This document shows, in pieces, positions 38,117 to 46,992 of a stretch of 64,000 nt of DNA (position 1 is its first letter; each line of letters begins with the position of its first letter). Location: positions 1,366,501 to 1,430,500 of the forward strand of contig CP113055.1 in NCBI GenBank assembly GCA_026625625.1, given 5' to 3'. Below the pieces are notes generated by a model, which was given only the letters and a program-made list of their open reading frames with translations, ran no database searches and was not told the DNA's origin. The translations under genes were made by a program, and so were the position numbers. The DNA is from Blastomonas sp. SL216 (GTDB taxonomy: Bacteria > Pseudomonadota > Alphaproteobacteria > Sphingomonadales > Sphingomonadaceae).

Positions 38117-39651
38117 TGTCCGGCGGCCAGAGCCAGAACCGGGCTGAGGCGGCGCGCGCGCTGGCGGCGGGTCAGTCCTCGCTGATCTGGCGGCGGCGCA
38201 TTGCCGATACCGAAACGCCGGTCTCGGCTGCGCTCAAGCTGATCGAGCCCGAGCGCGGCGATTTCCTGCTCGAATCGGTCGAGGGTGGCGAGACCCGCGC
38301 GCGGCACAGCTTTGTCGGGCTCAGCCCCGATCTCGTGTTCCGTGCATCGGGCGGTGCCGCTGAAATCAACGCGCACTGGACCAGCGATCGCAGCGCATTT
38401 GCGCCCTGCGAACAAGGCTCGCTCGATGCGCTGCGCGCGCTTGCCGAGCGCTGCCGGATGGAGGTTCCGCCCGAGCTGCCCCGCGCGCTGGCTTTTCTGG
38501 TCGGCTATTTCGGTTACGAGACGATCGGCCTGGTCGAAAAGCTGCCGCGCGCGCCGCAATCCGAACTGGCGCTGCCCGACATGCTGTTCGTGCGCCCGAC
38601 GGTGCTGCTGATCTTCGACCGGCTGAAGGACGAGCTGTTCCTGATCGCGCCGATCTGGGCAGGCAGCAGCGATGCGGACGGAGACAATAGGGAAAGGGCC
38701 ATCGCCGCTGCCGAAGAGCGACTGGACGCGGCCGAGCGCGCGCTGCATGCGCCTTTGCCCGCTGCATCGCGCGATCCCTCGCTTGATCCTGAAACGCTCA
38801 AGCCGCAATCGGTGCTGCCGCAGGGCCGCTATGGCGAGATGGTGCTCAAGGCCAAGGACTATATCGAGGCGGGCGACATCTTTCAGGTCGTCCTCGCCCA
38901 GCGCTTCACCGCGCCGTTCACCCTGCCGCCGATCGAGCTTTACCGTGCCTTGCGCCGGGTAAATCCTTCGCCCTTCCTCTATTTCCTCGACCTGCCCGGC
39001 CTGGCGCTGATCGGATCGAGCCCGGAAATCCTGGTGCGGGTGCGCGATGGCGAGGTGACCATTCGCCCGATCGCCGGAACACGCCCGCGCGGCAAGACCC
39101 CGGCAGAGGACATCGAGAACCGGACGAGCCTGCTCGCCGATCCCAAGGAACTGGCCGAGCATCAGATGCTGCTCGACCTTGGGCGCAACGATGTCGGCCG
39201 CGTCGCGGCGGCGGGCACGGTGCGCGTCACCGACAGCTTCACGGTCGAACAGTACAGCCATGTGATGCACATCGTCAGCAACGTGGTCGGCGCGCTCGAT
39301 CCTGGCCATGACGCCATCGATGCGTTGTTCGCGGGCTTTCCAGCAGGGACGGTGAGCGGCGCACCCAAGGTGCGCGCGTGCGAGATCATCGCTTCGCTCG
39401 AGCCCGAGACACGCGGGGCCTATGCCGGCGGCGTCGGCTATTTCGCGCCGGACGGATCGGTCGACAGTTGCATCGTCCTGCGCACCGCGATCGTCCGCGA
39501 TAGCACGATGCACGTTCAGGCGGGCGCAGGCATCGTCGCCGACAGCGTGCCCGAATATGAACAGCGCGAATGCGAAGCCAAGGCCGGCGCCCTGTTCGCC
39601 GCAGCGCGCGAGGCTGTGCGCCTCGCCAGCGAACCGGGATATGGCCAATGA
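38116..39651 (+). CDS. trpE: Anthranilate synthase component I
   Basis: Forms anthranilate from chorismate with ammonia from TrpG; 511 residues. The inhibitor-binding motif [10 protein letters not shown] (the tryptophan pocket LLES) is present, so feedback inhibition is expected. The catalytic half shows [45 protein letters not shown] and [21 protein letters not shown] chose ATG 38116 over the TTG at 38113; it overlaps the ppiD stop. No Trp-rich leader peptide lies in front, since translation is coupled to ppiD. Confidence 0.97.
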   Translation: MSGGQSQNRAEAARALAAGQSSLIWRRRIADTETPVSAALKLIEPERGDFLLESVEGGETRARHSFVGLSPDLVFRASGGAAEINAHWTSDRSAFAPCEQGSLDALRALAERCRMEVPPELPRALAFLVGYFGYETIGLVEKLPRAPQSELALPDMLFVRPTVLLIFDRLKDELFLIAPIWAGSSDADGDNRERAIAAAEERLDAAERALHAPLPAASRDPSLDPETLKPQSVLPQGRYGEMVLKAKDYIEAGDIFQVVLAQRFTAPFTLPPIELYRALRRVNPSPFLYFLDLPGLALIGSSPEILVRVRDGEVTIRPIAGTRPRGKTPAEDIENRTSLLADPKELAEHQMLLDLGRNDVGRVAAAGTVRVTDSFTVEQYSHVMHIVSNVVGALDPGHDAIDALFAGFPAGTVSGAPKVRACEIIASLEPETRGAYAGGVGYFAPDGSVDSCIVLRTAIVRDSTMHVQAGAGIVADSVPEYEQRECEAKAGALFAAAREAVRLASEPGYGQ

Positions 39652-40268
39652 TCCTCGTCATCGATAATTACGACAGCTTCACCTACAACCTCGTCCATTA
39701 CCTGATGGAACTGGGGGCGGATGTGCGGGTGGAGCGCAACGATGCGCTCACCGCGCGCGAGGCGCTGGCCACCAACGCACAGGCGTTCCTGATTTCGCCA
39801 GGCCCCTGCACGCCCAATGAAGCCGGTATCTCGCTCGATCTGGTCGCGGCCTGCGCCGATGCCAACAAGCCGCTGCTCGGCGTGTGCCTGGGGCACCAGT
39901 CGATCGGCCAGCATTTCGGCGGAGAGGTCATTCGCGGCGGGCTGATGCACGGCAAGACCTCCCCCGTGGTGCATGACGATAGCGGTCTGTTCGCCGGCCT
40001 GCCCTCGCCTTTCGTCGCCACGCGCTATCATTCGCTGGTGGTGCCCGAAGCGAGCCTGCCGCCGGAGATGATCGTCAACGCGCGCGTCGCGGCGGCCGAG
40101 GGTGAAACCGCGCATATCATGGGCTTCCGCCACGCGACCCTGCCGATCCACGGCGTGCAGTTCCACCCGGAAAGCATTGCGACCGAGCATGGCCACCGGA
40201 TGCTCGCCAATTTCATGGAATTGGCAGGGCTTGAGGTGAAGCCGATGCGCGAAGGGCTGCTGGCATGA
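39648..40268 (+). CDS. trpG: Anthranilate synthase component II (glutaminase)
   Basis: Class I glutamine amidotransferase that feeds ammonia to TrpE, 206 residues. It starts [20 protein letters not shown]. The nucleophile Cys is in [16 protein letters not shown] (about residue 79) and the His/Glu pair in [14 protein letters not shown]. The start overlaps trpE by four bases and the stop overlaps trpD by four. Such proteins can also serve p-aminobenzoate synthesis. Confidence 0.96.
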   Translation: MILVIDNYDSFTYNLVHYLMELGADVRVERNDALTAREALATNAQAFLISPGPCTPNEAGISLDLVAACADANKPLLGVCLGHQSIGQHFGGEVIRGGLMHGKTSPVVHDDSGLFAGLPSPFVATRYHSLVVPEASLPPEMIVNARVAAAEGETAHIMGFRHATLPIHGVQFHPESIATEHGHRMLANFMELAGLEVKPMREGLLA

Positions 40269-41266
40269 CCCGCCTGCCCGATACCGCGCACCCACTCAGC
40301 CGCGATGCCGCTGCCGATGCCTTTGCCGCGATCCTGGATGGCACAGTCAGCGACGAGGCGATTGCCGAATTCCTGATCGCGCTGTCAGACCGGGGCGAGA
40401 CCGCAATCGAGATCGCCGCTGCCGCGCAAGCCCTGCGCGACCGGATGATCCCGATCAGCGCCCCTGCCCATGCCATCGATGTCTGCGGCACCGGCGGCGA
40501 CGGTCACCATACGCTCAACGTATCGACCGCCGTATCGTTGGTGGTCGCGGCCTGCGATGTGCCGGTGGCCAAGCATGGCAACCGCGCCGCTTCGTCCAAG
40601 GCTGGCGCGGCCGATACGCTCGAGGCGCTGGGCATGGACATGGCCGCCGCAGGCGCCTCGGCGGAACAGTCGCTCGCCGAGATCGGCATCTGCTTCCTGT
40701 TCGCGGTCAACCATCACCCGGCGATGCGCCGCATCCAGCCGATCCGCCAGAAGATCGGCAAGCGCACCATCTTCAACCTGATGGGCCCACTCGCCAATCC
40801 GGCACGGGTGAAGCGCCAGCTGATCGGCATCGCGCGGCCAGGCTATGTGCATGTCTATGCCGAGGCGCTGGACATGCTGGGCACCGACCATTCGCTGATC
40901 GTCTCGGGCGACGAGGGGCTGGACGAGCTGTCGCTCGCCGGCGGCAACGAGGTGGCAGATATCGGGGCGGACGGCGTCATCATGAAACGCTGGCTGGCGA
41001 GCGATGCGGGCCTGCCCACGCATCCGATCGAAGCGATCCGGGGCGGCGATGCGGCGCATAACGCGGCCGCGCTGCGCCGCCTGTTGCAGGGCGAGACGGG
41101 CCCCTATCGCGATGCGGTGCTGCTCAACGCGGCTGCCGCGCTGCTGATCGCCGGTGAGGTGGAGAGCCTGACCGACGGCGCAGAGGAAGCCGCCGAAGCC
41201 ATCGACAAGGGCCTGGCCAACGCACTGCTCAACTGCTGGATCGAATTCACGAAGGCCGCCGCATGA
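40265..41266 (+). CDS. trpD: Anthranilate phosphoribosyltransferase
   Basis: Transfers phosphoribose from PRPP to anthranilate; 333 residues. The glycine-rich PRPP motif is [17 protein letters not shown], followed by [20 protein letters not shown] and the substrate segment [19 protein letters not shown]. It is coupled by ATGA overlaps to trpG before and trpC after. Confidence 0.97.
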   Translation: MTRLPDTAHPLSRDAAADAFAAILDGTVSDEAIAEFLIALSDRGETAIEIAAAAQALRDRMIPISAPAHAIDVCGTGGDGHHTLNVSTAVSLVVAACDVPVAKHGNRAASSKAGAADTLEALGMDMAAAGASAEQSLAEIGICFLFAVNHHPAMRRIQPIRQKIGKRTIFNLMGPLANPARVKRQLIGIARPGYVHVYAEALDMLGTDHSLIVSGDEGLDELSLAGGNEVADIGADGVIMKRWLASDAGLPTHPIEAIRGGDAAHNAAALRRLLQGETGPYRDAVLLNAAAALLIAGEVESLTDGAEEAAEAIDKGLANALLNCWIEFTKAAA

Positions 41267-42057
41267 ACAAGCTGGAAGAAATCTGTCAGGTCAAGGCGAT
41301 CGAGGTCGAGCGGCGCAAGGCCCTGGCCACATTTGTCGAGCTGGAAAAGCGCGCGGCAGCGGCGTCTGCACCGCGCGGATTTGCCCGCGCGCTCGCCGAC
41401 AAGGCGCAGAGCGGCTTCGGCCTGATCGCCGAGATCAAGCGCGCCAGCCCGTCCAAGGGCCTGATCCGCGCCGATTTTGATCCCGCAGCGCATGCCGCTG
41501 CCTATCAGGCGGGTGGCGCGGCCTGTCTTTCGGTGCTCACCGATGTCCCCTATTTTCAGGGTCATGACGATTTCCTCGTCGCCGCGCGCGCGGCCTGCGA
41601 CCTGCCCTGCCTGCGCAAGGACTTCATGGTCGATGTCTGGCAAGTCGCCGAAAGCCGGGCCCTGGGCGCGGATGCCATCCTGATCATCGTCGCAGCACTC
41701 GACGATGCGACCATGATGGATATCGAAAGCGCGGCGCTCGATCTGGGCATGGACGTGCTGATCGAAGTGCATGACGAGGCGGAGATGGAGCGCGCGCTGA
41801 AGCTGCGTTCACCGCTGATCGGCATCAACAACCGCGACCTGCGCAGCTTCGTCACCGACATCGCCACCACCGAGCGGCTGGTCGGCATGATCCCCGAAGG
41901 CTATGTCGCGGTATCGGAAAGCGGCATCAACAGCCATGCCGATTGCCAGCGGTTGAGCGGCCACGGCGTGCGCTGCTTCCTGGTCGGGGAATCGCTGATG
42001 CGGCAGAGCGACGTCACCATTGCCACGCGCGCGCTGCTCACCGGAGCGGACGCCTGA
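41263..42057 (+). CDS. trpC: Indole-3-glycerol phosphate synthase
   Basis: TIM-barrel enzyme closing the indole ring, 264 residues. Signature segments are [17 protein letters not shown] near residue 50, [27 protein letters not shown] and [11 protein letters not shown]. It is not fused to TrpF. The stop overlaps the moaC start by one base. trpF, trpB and trpA are not in this window. Confidence 0.97.
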   Translation: MNKLEEICQVKAIEVERRKALATFVELEKRAAAASAPRGFARALADKAQSGFGLIAEIKRASPSKGLIRADFDPAAHAAAYQAGGAACLSVLTDVPYFQGHDDFLVAARAACDLPCLRKDFMVDVWQVAESRALGADAILIIVAALDDATMMDIESAALDLGMDVLIEVHDEAEMERALKLRSPLIGINNRDLRSFVTDIATTERLVGMIPEGYVAVSESGINSHADCQRLSGHGVRCFLVGESLMRQSDVTIATRALLTGADA

Positions 42058-42527
42058 TGAGCGACCTCACCCATCTCGACGCCAGCGGCGCGGCGCATAT
42101 GGTCGATGTCTCGGCCAAGCCGGATACGGTGCGCGAAGCGGTGGCCGAGGGGGTGATCACCATGGCACCTCAAGTGATCGCCGCGATCCGCGCTGGCGAT
42201 ATCAAGAAAGGCGACGTGCTGGGCACCGCGCGCATCGCGGGCATCATGGCGGCCAAGCAGACCAGCAGCCTCATTCCGCTCTGCCACCCGCTGCCGATCA
42301 GCAGCGTCTCGGTCGATTTCGATTATCTGGATACCGGCGTGCGGGTGGAAACGCGGGTGCGCACCTCGGGCAAGACCGGGGTCGAAATGGAAGCGCTGAC
42401 CGCCGCCAGCGTTGCTCTGCTGACCATCTACGACATGGCCAAGGCGATGGACAAAGGCATGGTCATCGGCCCGGTCAGGCTGCTTGCCAAGAGCGGCGGC
42501 AAATCGGGCGACTGGACCGCCGACTGA
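42057..42527 (+). CDS. moaC: Cyclic pyranopterin monophosphate synthase (MoaC)
   Basis: Makes cyclic pyranopterin in molybdenum cofactor synthesis with MoaA; 156 residues. Conserved segments are [31 protein letters not shown] (the active-site LCHPL) and [20 protein letters not shown]. It is translationally coupled to trpC (TGATG) and to moeA, so tryptophan and cofactor genes share a transcript. Confidence 0.96.
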   Translation: MSDLTHLDASGAAHMVDVSAKPDTVREAVAEGVITMAPQVIAAIRAGDIKKGDVLGTARIAGIMAAKQTSSLIPLCHPLPISSVSVDFDYLDTGVRVETRVRTSGKTGVEMEALTAASVALLTIYDMAKAMDKGMVIGPVRLLAKSGGKSGDWTAD

Positions 42528-43720
42528 TGGCGGGCGGGCTGATCGCGCTCGACGACGCCCGCGACCGGCTGCTCGCACTTGCCCGGCCCTGCCCTGCCGA
42601 AAATCTGCCGCTGCACCTCACCACCGGGCTGACCCTGGCCGAAACGCTGATTGCCCGGCGCAACCAGCCGGCGGCGGATCTGTCGGCGATGGACGGCTAT
42701 GCCGTGCGCAGCGCCGACCTTCCCGGCCCCTGGCGCGTGATCGGTGAAAGCGCCGCGGGACGGCCCTTTGCAGGCGTCATCGGCACCGGCGAGGCGGCAC
42801 GCATCTCCACCGGCGCCATGGTGCCGGACGGCGCGGATTGCGTCGTGGTGCAGGAGGATGTGGCGCGTGAAGGCGAGCAATTGACGCTCACCGGCGACGG
42901 TCCTGCTGTCCGGGCCGCGCATATCCGCCGTGCCGGCCATGATTTCGCCGCCGGTGCAGCGCTTGCCGCAACGGGCACCACCATCGATGCGCGGCTGATC
43001 GCGCTGGCCGCCATGGCGGGCCATGGCGCGCTCAGCGTGCATCGGCGCCCGCGCCTCACCATCATCAGCACTGGCGACGAGCTGGTGATGCCCGGGCTGT
43101 CGCTGCCATCGCCCGCGCATATCCCGGCGAGCAATGGCGTGATGCTGGCTGCGATGCTGTCCGCGCTGCCGGTCGACTGTACTGTGCCGCCGCTGCTGCC
43201 CGATGATCGCGCCACCATCGCCGCCGCGCTCGATCAGCACAGCGGGGCCGATATCATCGTCACCACCGGCGGCGCATCGGTCGGCGATCATGATCTCATC
43301 CAGCCGGCGCTGGCCGACAGTGGTGGAACTGTCGATTTCTGGCGGATCGCGATGCGACCGGGCAAGCCGGTGATGGTGGGGCGATTGGGCGATGCCATCG
43401 TGCTCGGGCTGCCCGGCAACCCGGTCTCCGCCTATGTCACGGCAACGCTGCTGCTGCTGCCACTGGTGCGCAAGATGCTGGGCTATCAAGCGCTTGTCCC
43501 CCGGACCTCGCACGCCATGGCAGGCGAAGCCTTTCCCGCCAATGGCCCGCGGCAGGACTTCGTGCGAGCCGTATGGCGCAATGGCGCGCTGGTGCGGCTT
43601 TCCAACCAGGATAGCGGCGCGCTGTCCGCGCTGCATCAGGCCGATGCACTCGTGGTCCGGGCCGCGCATGCACCCGCAGCGAATATTGGCGAGCCGATCG
43701 ATTATATCGCGCTTGAATGA
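42527..43720 (+). CDS. moeA: Molybdopterin molybdenumtransferase (MoeA)
   Basis: Inserts molybdenum into adenylylated molybdopterin, 397 residues. The family blocks MDGYAVRSADLPGPWRV, ISTGAMVPDGADCVVVQED, LTIISTGDELV, GGASVGDHDLIQ and LGLPGNPVSAYVTATLL are all present. The frame opens further upstream to 42020, but that part overlaps moaC; ATG 42527 overlaps the moaC stop and starts the normal N-terminus. It ends the seven-gene run that began with ppiD. Confidence 0.95.
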   Translation: MAGGLIALDDARDRLLALARPCPAENLPLHLTTGLTLAETLIARRNQPAADLSAMDGYAVRSADLPGPWRVIGESAAGRPFAGVIGTGEAARISTGAMVPDGADCVVVQEDVAREGEQLTLTGDGPAVRAAHIRRAGHDFAAGAALAATGTTIDARLIALAAMAGHGALSVHRRPRLTIISTGDELVMPGLSLPSPAHIPASNGVMLAAMLSALPVDCTVPPLLPDDRATIAAALDQHSGADIIVTTGGASVGDHDLIQPALADSGGTVDFWRIAMRPGKPVMVGRLGDAIVLGLPGNPVSAYVTATLLLLPLVRKMLGYQALVPRTSHAMAGEAFPANGPRQDFVRAVWRNGALVRLSNQDSGALSALHQADALVVRAAHAPAANIGEPIDYIALE

Positions 43721-43766
43721 GCCGCTTGACACAAGGTCTTGACCTGACCGCCTTTGTTTCGTAATT

Positions 43767-43781
43767 GTTCCTTATTCGTTC
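43767..43781 (+). promoter_or_regulatory. LexA binding site (SOS box) before lexA
   Basis: GTTC-CTTATTC-GTTC matches the alphaproteobacterial SOS box GTTC-N7-GTTC exactly. It lies 37 bases before the lexA ATG and indicates autoregulation. Confidence 0.9.
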
Positions 43782-43817
43782 GAACGCCGGTTTCGGCGCA
43801 GATAAGGACCATCGGCG

Positions 43818-44540
43818 ATGCTGACCCGCAAGCAACATGACCTGATCCGCTTCATCCAGGAACGCCTGGAGGAGAACGGCATCTCTCCCTCGTTCGAGGA
43901 GATGAAGGAGGCGCTCGACCTCAAGTCCAAGTCCGGCGTCCATCGGCTGGTTAGCGCGCTCGAAGAACGCGGCTTTATCCGCCGCCTGCCCAATCGTGCC
44001 CGCGCACTCGAGATTCTGAAGCTGCCCGAGGCGAGCGTGAAGCCGCGCGAGAAGGAACTGGCTGCGGCATCGGCCGCGCGAGCGAGCGCTGCAAAGAGCA
44101 ATGTCGTCAGCATGGACACGGTGCGCAAGGCGGCCTTGCCCGAACCGGCCAACAACAATGTTCTCGAAATCCCTCTGCACGGCCGCATTGCGGCGGGCGC
44201 ACCGATCGAAGCGTTCGAAGGCACCGAAATCCTGCCCGTTCCGGCAGCGCTGCTCGGCTCTGGCGAGCATTATGCGCTGGAAGTGTCGGGGGACTCGATG
44301 ATCGAGGCAGGCATTCTCGATGGCGATTTCGCACTGATCAAGCGCACGGAATCTGCGCGCGATGGCGAAATCGTGGTGGCGCTGGTGCGCGGCGAGGAAG
44401 CGACGCTGAAATATCTGCGCCGCGAAAATGGCCGCATCCGGCTCGATCCCGCCAACGCCTCCTACGCACCGCAATATTATGCGCCGCATGAAGTGCAGGT
44501 GCAGGGCAAGCTGGCAGGCCTGCTGCGCCGCTATCATTGA
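43818..44540 (+). CDS. lexA: SOS repressor LexA
   Basis: Self-cleaving repressor of DNA-damage genes, 240 residues. The N-terminal winged helix starts [20 protein letters not shown] with [20 protein letters not shown] as recognition region. The cleavage site Ala-Gly lies in [13 protein letters not shown] near residue 125; the catalytic Ser is in [11 protein letters not shown] near 158 and the Lys in [19 protein letters not shown] near 175. The linker (about residues 70-105) is longer than in E. coli LexA, as usual for alphaproteobacteria. Confidence 0.97.
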   Translation: MLTRKQHDLIRFIQERLEENGISPSFEEMKEALDLKSKSGVHRLVSALEERGFIRRLPNRARALEILKLPEASVKPREKELAAASAARASAAKSNVVSMDTVRKAALPEPANNNVLEIPLHGRIAAGAPIEAFEGTEILPVPAALLGSGEHYALEVSGDSMIEAGILDGDFALIKRTESARDGEIVVALVRGEEATLKYLRRENGRIRLDPANASYAPQYYAPHEVQVQGKLAGLLRRYH

Positions 44541-44550
44541 GGGTGCTGGG

Positions 44551-44575
44551 CGGGCCTGACCGGGTCAGGTCCGCG
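44551..44575. terminator. Stem-loop between lexA and photolyase-like gene
   Basis: GCGG-g-CCTGAC (44551-44561) pairs with GTCAGG-t-CCGC (44565-44575) with one mismatch. It lies just after the lexA stop and covers the stop of the convergent gene. No T-run, so terminator activity is uncertain. Confidence 0.4.
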
Positions 44576-45758
44576 TCAGCCCCAGTTCCTCGAGCAGCCG
44601 CCCCATATGCTGCTTGAACGGAAAGAAGCCCTTGCGCGCGTGCGGCCAGAAGCTGTCGTCCCAGTGTCGGCGCTGCTGGACAAGGTTGATCCCTTCGGCG
44701 GCCAGCACCGGGGCGATCTCCGCCAGGCGCGAGCCGACCGGACCGACTGGCGCATAGGGCGTCACGATCGTCCGGACCGACGCTGCACGCGCCGCCGCTA
44801 TAAGCGCGTCGGCATCGAGCCGCCCGCCCTGCTCCACTTCTAGGCCATGCTCTGCCCTTAGTCGGCTTGCGGCATCGTCCGCCGCTATGGTCACGAAGGT
44901 GCGCGCCTTGTCGCCCCAGAGCAGCTCCGCATCCGCCACCACCAGTGCCGCGCCTGTTTCCCCTGAACGCCAAATCGCGGCATCCGGAGACAAGTCCTCG
45001 CTGGTCACAAGCAGCAAAGCACGCCCGCTCCACGCGCCGTCCCCGGCTGGCGGCAGAGGCGCGGGCGACGGCAGCGGCGGCTCGGTCAGCGGTTCGGCGA
45101 TCTCGGCCAGGCCCTTGGGGGCAAAACGCCCGTCGGTGTAGCGCGCGATATTGTCGGCCGTCGCCAGATAGGTCTTGCCCGCAGTCTGCAGCCCCGCGAC
45201 CCAGCGCCACGACAAGGTGTTGCTCGCCGGATCGGCATCGATCAGGTGCCGCAGGAAGAAATCCGCGCCCAGCGCCCAGGGCAGCTTGAGCGTGAAGATC
45301 CAGATGGAAGCAAACCACATGCGCGCATGATTGTGGAGCCAGCCGGTCTCGACCAGTTCGCGCGCCCAGTCGTCAAAGCCCTCGATCCCGGTGCGGCCCT
45401 GTTCCGCCGCCGCCAGCGCCGCATCGTCGCGACAGGCCTCGCGCTGTTGGTCGCGCTCGTCCAGAAACCTGTTCCAGACTCCAGGCCGCATCTCCAGCCA
45501 GCCCTTCCAATAGGTGCGCCACAGCACCTCCTGGACATATTTCTCTGCCGCCGCGAGCGAGTGCCGCTCCAGCACCGCCGCGCACACCTCCTCCTCGCTG
45601 ACGAGCCGATAGCGCAGCCAGGGCGAAAGCTGCGACACCGCACTCGGCCTGCCCGGCCCGAAATCGGTATTGCGCCCCTCGGCATAGGTGCGCCCGGCCC
45701 TGGGCACGAACCCTGCCAGGCGCTCCAGACCGGCGGCGCGGCTCGGTTCGAACGCCAC
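44565..45758 (-). CDS. Photolyase-like FAD protein, domains apparently permuted
   Basis: A 397-residue protein starting at GTG 45758, two bases after the DCC gene stop. Residues about 25-215 read as the photolyase/cryptochrome FAD domain: RNTDFGPGRPSAVSQLSPWL, VQEVLWRTYWKGWLEMRPGV, the WLHNHARMWFASIWIF core and ASNTLSWRWVAGLQTAGKTY. In ordinary photolyases an alpha/beta antenna domain precedes this; here it is absent in front, and instead a Pro-rich linker leads to a C-terminal region (about 235-397) that reads like that domain, ending HARKGFFPFKQHMGRLLEEL, similar to the linker before the FAD domain in PhrB. DNA repair or light sensing are both possible. Confidence 0.7.
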   Translation of the reverse strand: MAFEPSRAAGLERLAGFVPRAGRTYAEGRNTDFGPGRPSAVSQLSPWLRYRLVSEEEVCAAVLERHSLAAAEKYVQEVLWRTYWKGWLEMRPGVWNRFLDERDQQREACRDDAALAAAEQGRTGIEGFDDWARELVETGWLHNHARMWFASIWIFTLKLPWALGADFFLRHLIDADPASNTLSWRWVAGLQTAGKTYLATADNIARYTDGRFAPKGLAEIAEPLTEPPLPSPAPLPPAGDGAWSGRALLLVTSEDLSPDAAIWRSGETGAALVVADAELLWGDKARTFVTIAADDAASRLRAEHGLEVEQGGRLDADALIAAARAASVRTIVTPYAPVGPVGSRLAEIAPVLAAEGINLVQQRRHWDDSFWPHARKGFFPFKQHMGRLLEELGLTRT

Positions 45759-45760
45759 GC

Positions 45761-46123
45761 TTATGCCTCGCGCGCGCGAAACAGGTGCTGCAATTGCGGG
45801 CGCACCTTCAGGAATTGGAGGTAGAGCGCCTCCAGCAGCTTGAGGACCACGCGATTCCGCGCCAGCAGGCCGAGCGGCCGCAGCACGGGGATCGCGCGCC
45901 ACATCGCGGCAAAGGCCGCCGCGCCCGAAAGCATGACGCCATTCTCGCGTGCATGGAAGCGTTCGAGCAAAGCCCTGCGGTCGATCGGGCACTGGCTGTC
46001 GGGGCCCGCCACATCGATGAACCGGATCGCGCGGCCACGGTCGAGCCTGCGCATCAGCGCGATCTCGCGCGTGCACAGCGGGCACCCGCCGTCAAACCAC
46101 ACTTCCAGCGTCTCGTTCGCCAC
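45761..46123 (-). CDS. DCC family thiol-disulfide protein (DUF393)
   Basis: A 120-residue protein with the family opening EVWFDGGCPLCTREIALMRR, which holds the CxxC motif in a thioredoxin-like position, and RFIDVAGPDSQCPID further on. I chose GTG 46123 because AGGGTG lies seven bases before it; in-frame ATGs at 46150 and 46159 are possible and the open frame reaches 46282. It is followed two bases later by the photolyase-like gene, so the pair is co-translated. DCC proteins are poorly characterised; a redox role is inferred from CxxC. Confidence 0.8.
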   Translation of the reverse strand: MANETLEVWFDGGCPLCTREIALMRRLDRGRAIRFIDVAGPDSQCPIDRRALLERFHARENGVMLSGAAAFAAMWRAIPVLRPLGLLARNRVVLKLLEALYLQFLKVRPQLQHLFRAREA

Positions 46124-46256
46124 ATTGCCACCCTGATCGCGCCTTGCCATGAGGCGCATATAGGGTGCCGCTGCGGCTGCACCATGCCCCAGGGCGCCCG
46201 CAATCGACCCGGCGCGCACATTTCTCATGGCGCAACAAAAACCCGATCCTGATGAA

Positions 46257-46271
46257 TGGGAAATTTTCCCA
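46257..46271. promoter_or_regulatory. Palindrome, possible activator site upstream of micro-ORFs
   Basis: TGGGAAATTTTCCCA is a perfect seven-base inverted repeat around one T. Its centre is about 109 bases upstream of the start inferred from the sigma-54 promoter at 46347, the usual distance for an enhancer-binding activator. It also lies before the divergent DCC gene. The gap 46124-46425 contains this, the promoter and nothing else I can name. Confidence 0.45.
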
Positions 46272-46346
46272 ATTGTCAGCATTCGTTCATCTGCGACGTA
46301 GGGGTGAAATCAGCTATCCCTCTGTAAAACATCGATAATCGCAAAC

Positions 46347-46362
46347 TGGCACGGCCTGTGCA
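46347..46362 (+). promoter_or_regulatory. Sigma-54 (-24/-12) promoter
   Basis: CTGGCACG-GCCT-GTGCA, with GG at 46348-46349 and GC at 46360-46361 (12 apart), matches the sigma-54 consensus YTGGCACG-N4-TTGCW with one mismatch. The start would be near 46373, about 53 bases before the first micro-ORF. Activity would need RpoN and an enhancer-binding protein, neither encoded here. Confidence 0.65.
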
Positions 46363-46425
46363 GTGTATCTGGCATCTCCGGACAAACGGTCCGGACCCAA
46401 GACAAACACTCGAAAGGACAATGCC

Positions 46426-46533
46426 ATGACCCTCTTCTCGAACGTCCAGAGCCAGATCGTTGCTGCCGCTCTCGCCATCCTGACCTCCAGCGTCTTCCTG
46501 GCTGCCAGCGTCGGCCCCGGCACGATCGTCTGA
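46426..46533 (+). CDS. Micro-protein 1 of tandem family (35 aa)
   Basis: ATG 46426 follows GAAAGGA at a normal distance and opens a 35-codon frame ending TGA. The product is one hydrophobic helix with no charged residue: it has a polar N-terminus (MTLFSNVQSQ), a helix from about residue 11 to 28 and the end ASVGPGTIV. Two paralogues follow within 260 bases with the same C-terminal motif and the same 11 bases over the stop (ATCGTCTGATC). Conservation of ribosome site, motif and stop context makes coding very likely. I recognise no known family. It is probably an inner-membrane peptide driven by the sigma-54 promoter upstream. Confidence 0.7.
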   Translation: MTLFSNVQSQIVAAALAILTSSVFLAASVGPGTIV

Positions 46534-46576
46534 TCATCCTCCCACCATTCAACCCATAATCGAAAGGACCACCATC

Positions 46577-46660
46577 ATGAACATTCTCGCAACCGCTCTC
46601 GCAACCGTCTGCTCGGTCATCCTGATCGCCACCAGCGTCGGCCCCGGCATGATCGTCTGA
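46577..46660 (+). CDS. Micro-protein 2 of tandem family (27 aa)
   Basis: A 27-codon frame from ATG 46577 with AAAGGA ten bases upstream. The product (MNILATALATVC, then a hydrophobic helix) ends ATSVGPGMIV and lacks charged residues. It is shorter than copy 1 at the N-terminus but matches it over the C-terminal half; the leader ATAATCGAAAGGACCACCATC resembles that of copy 1. It holds the only Cys of the family, at residue 12. Function unknown; membrane insertion is inferred from composition. Confidence 0.7.
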   Translation: MNILATALATVCSVILIATSVGPGMIV

Positions 46661-46705
46661 TCACCACCCCCTGACCTCAGCCCATTTCGAACAAGGATCA
46701 AAACC

Positions 46706-46789
46706 ATGAACTTCGCAGCTTCCGCCCTCGCCGCCATCTCGTCGGCCATCTTCATTGCCGCCAGCGTCCTGCCCGGCGTCATCGTCTGA
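46706..46789 (+). CDS. Micro-protein 3 of tandem family (27 aa)
   Basis: A 27-codon frame from ATG 46706 with AAGGA upstream. The product (MNFAASALAAISSAIF) ends AASVLPGVIV and again lacks charged residues. It aligns without gaps to copy 2 (same length, MN start, SVxPGxIV end), while many third positions differ, the pattern expected when the peptide and not the DNA is conserved. It is the last copy; the next 237 bases lead to the TonB receptor and hold possible GntR operators. Confidence 0.7.
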   Translation: MNFAASALAAISSAIFIAASVLPGVIV

Positions 46790-46828
46790 TCGCTCTTCTC
46801 AACGGGATCAAAGCACCCATTCAACATC

Positions 46829-46843
46829 ATTGGGCTTACCAAT
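46829..46843. promoter_or_regulatory. Weak GntR-type operator candidate
   Basis: ATTGG-GCTTA-CCAAT has perfect five-base arms; the core TGGGCTTACCA differs from TGGTNNNACCA at one position. It lies between the micro-ORFs and the TonB receptor. Confidence 0.35.
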
Positions 46844-46992
46844 AGCAAAGGCCCCAACCCGATCTGGTCTGCATTCCGCCCAATTCACACCGCCCTACCG
46901 CGTGAAAACCAAGACGTTGCGTGCAACATAAACCGCAGTAATCATTCCCGATAAGTCGTATCGATTTGCATGGCCTAGCCAAATATGCAAAC

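Noticed and set aside
46310-46857. Antisense ORFs of 69-102 codons over the micro-protein genes
   Set aside because: No ribosome sites and Arg-rich, unconserved products; repeated-looking segments merely reflect the tandem sense genes. The sense frames share motif, start context and stop context.
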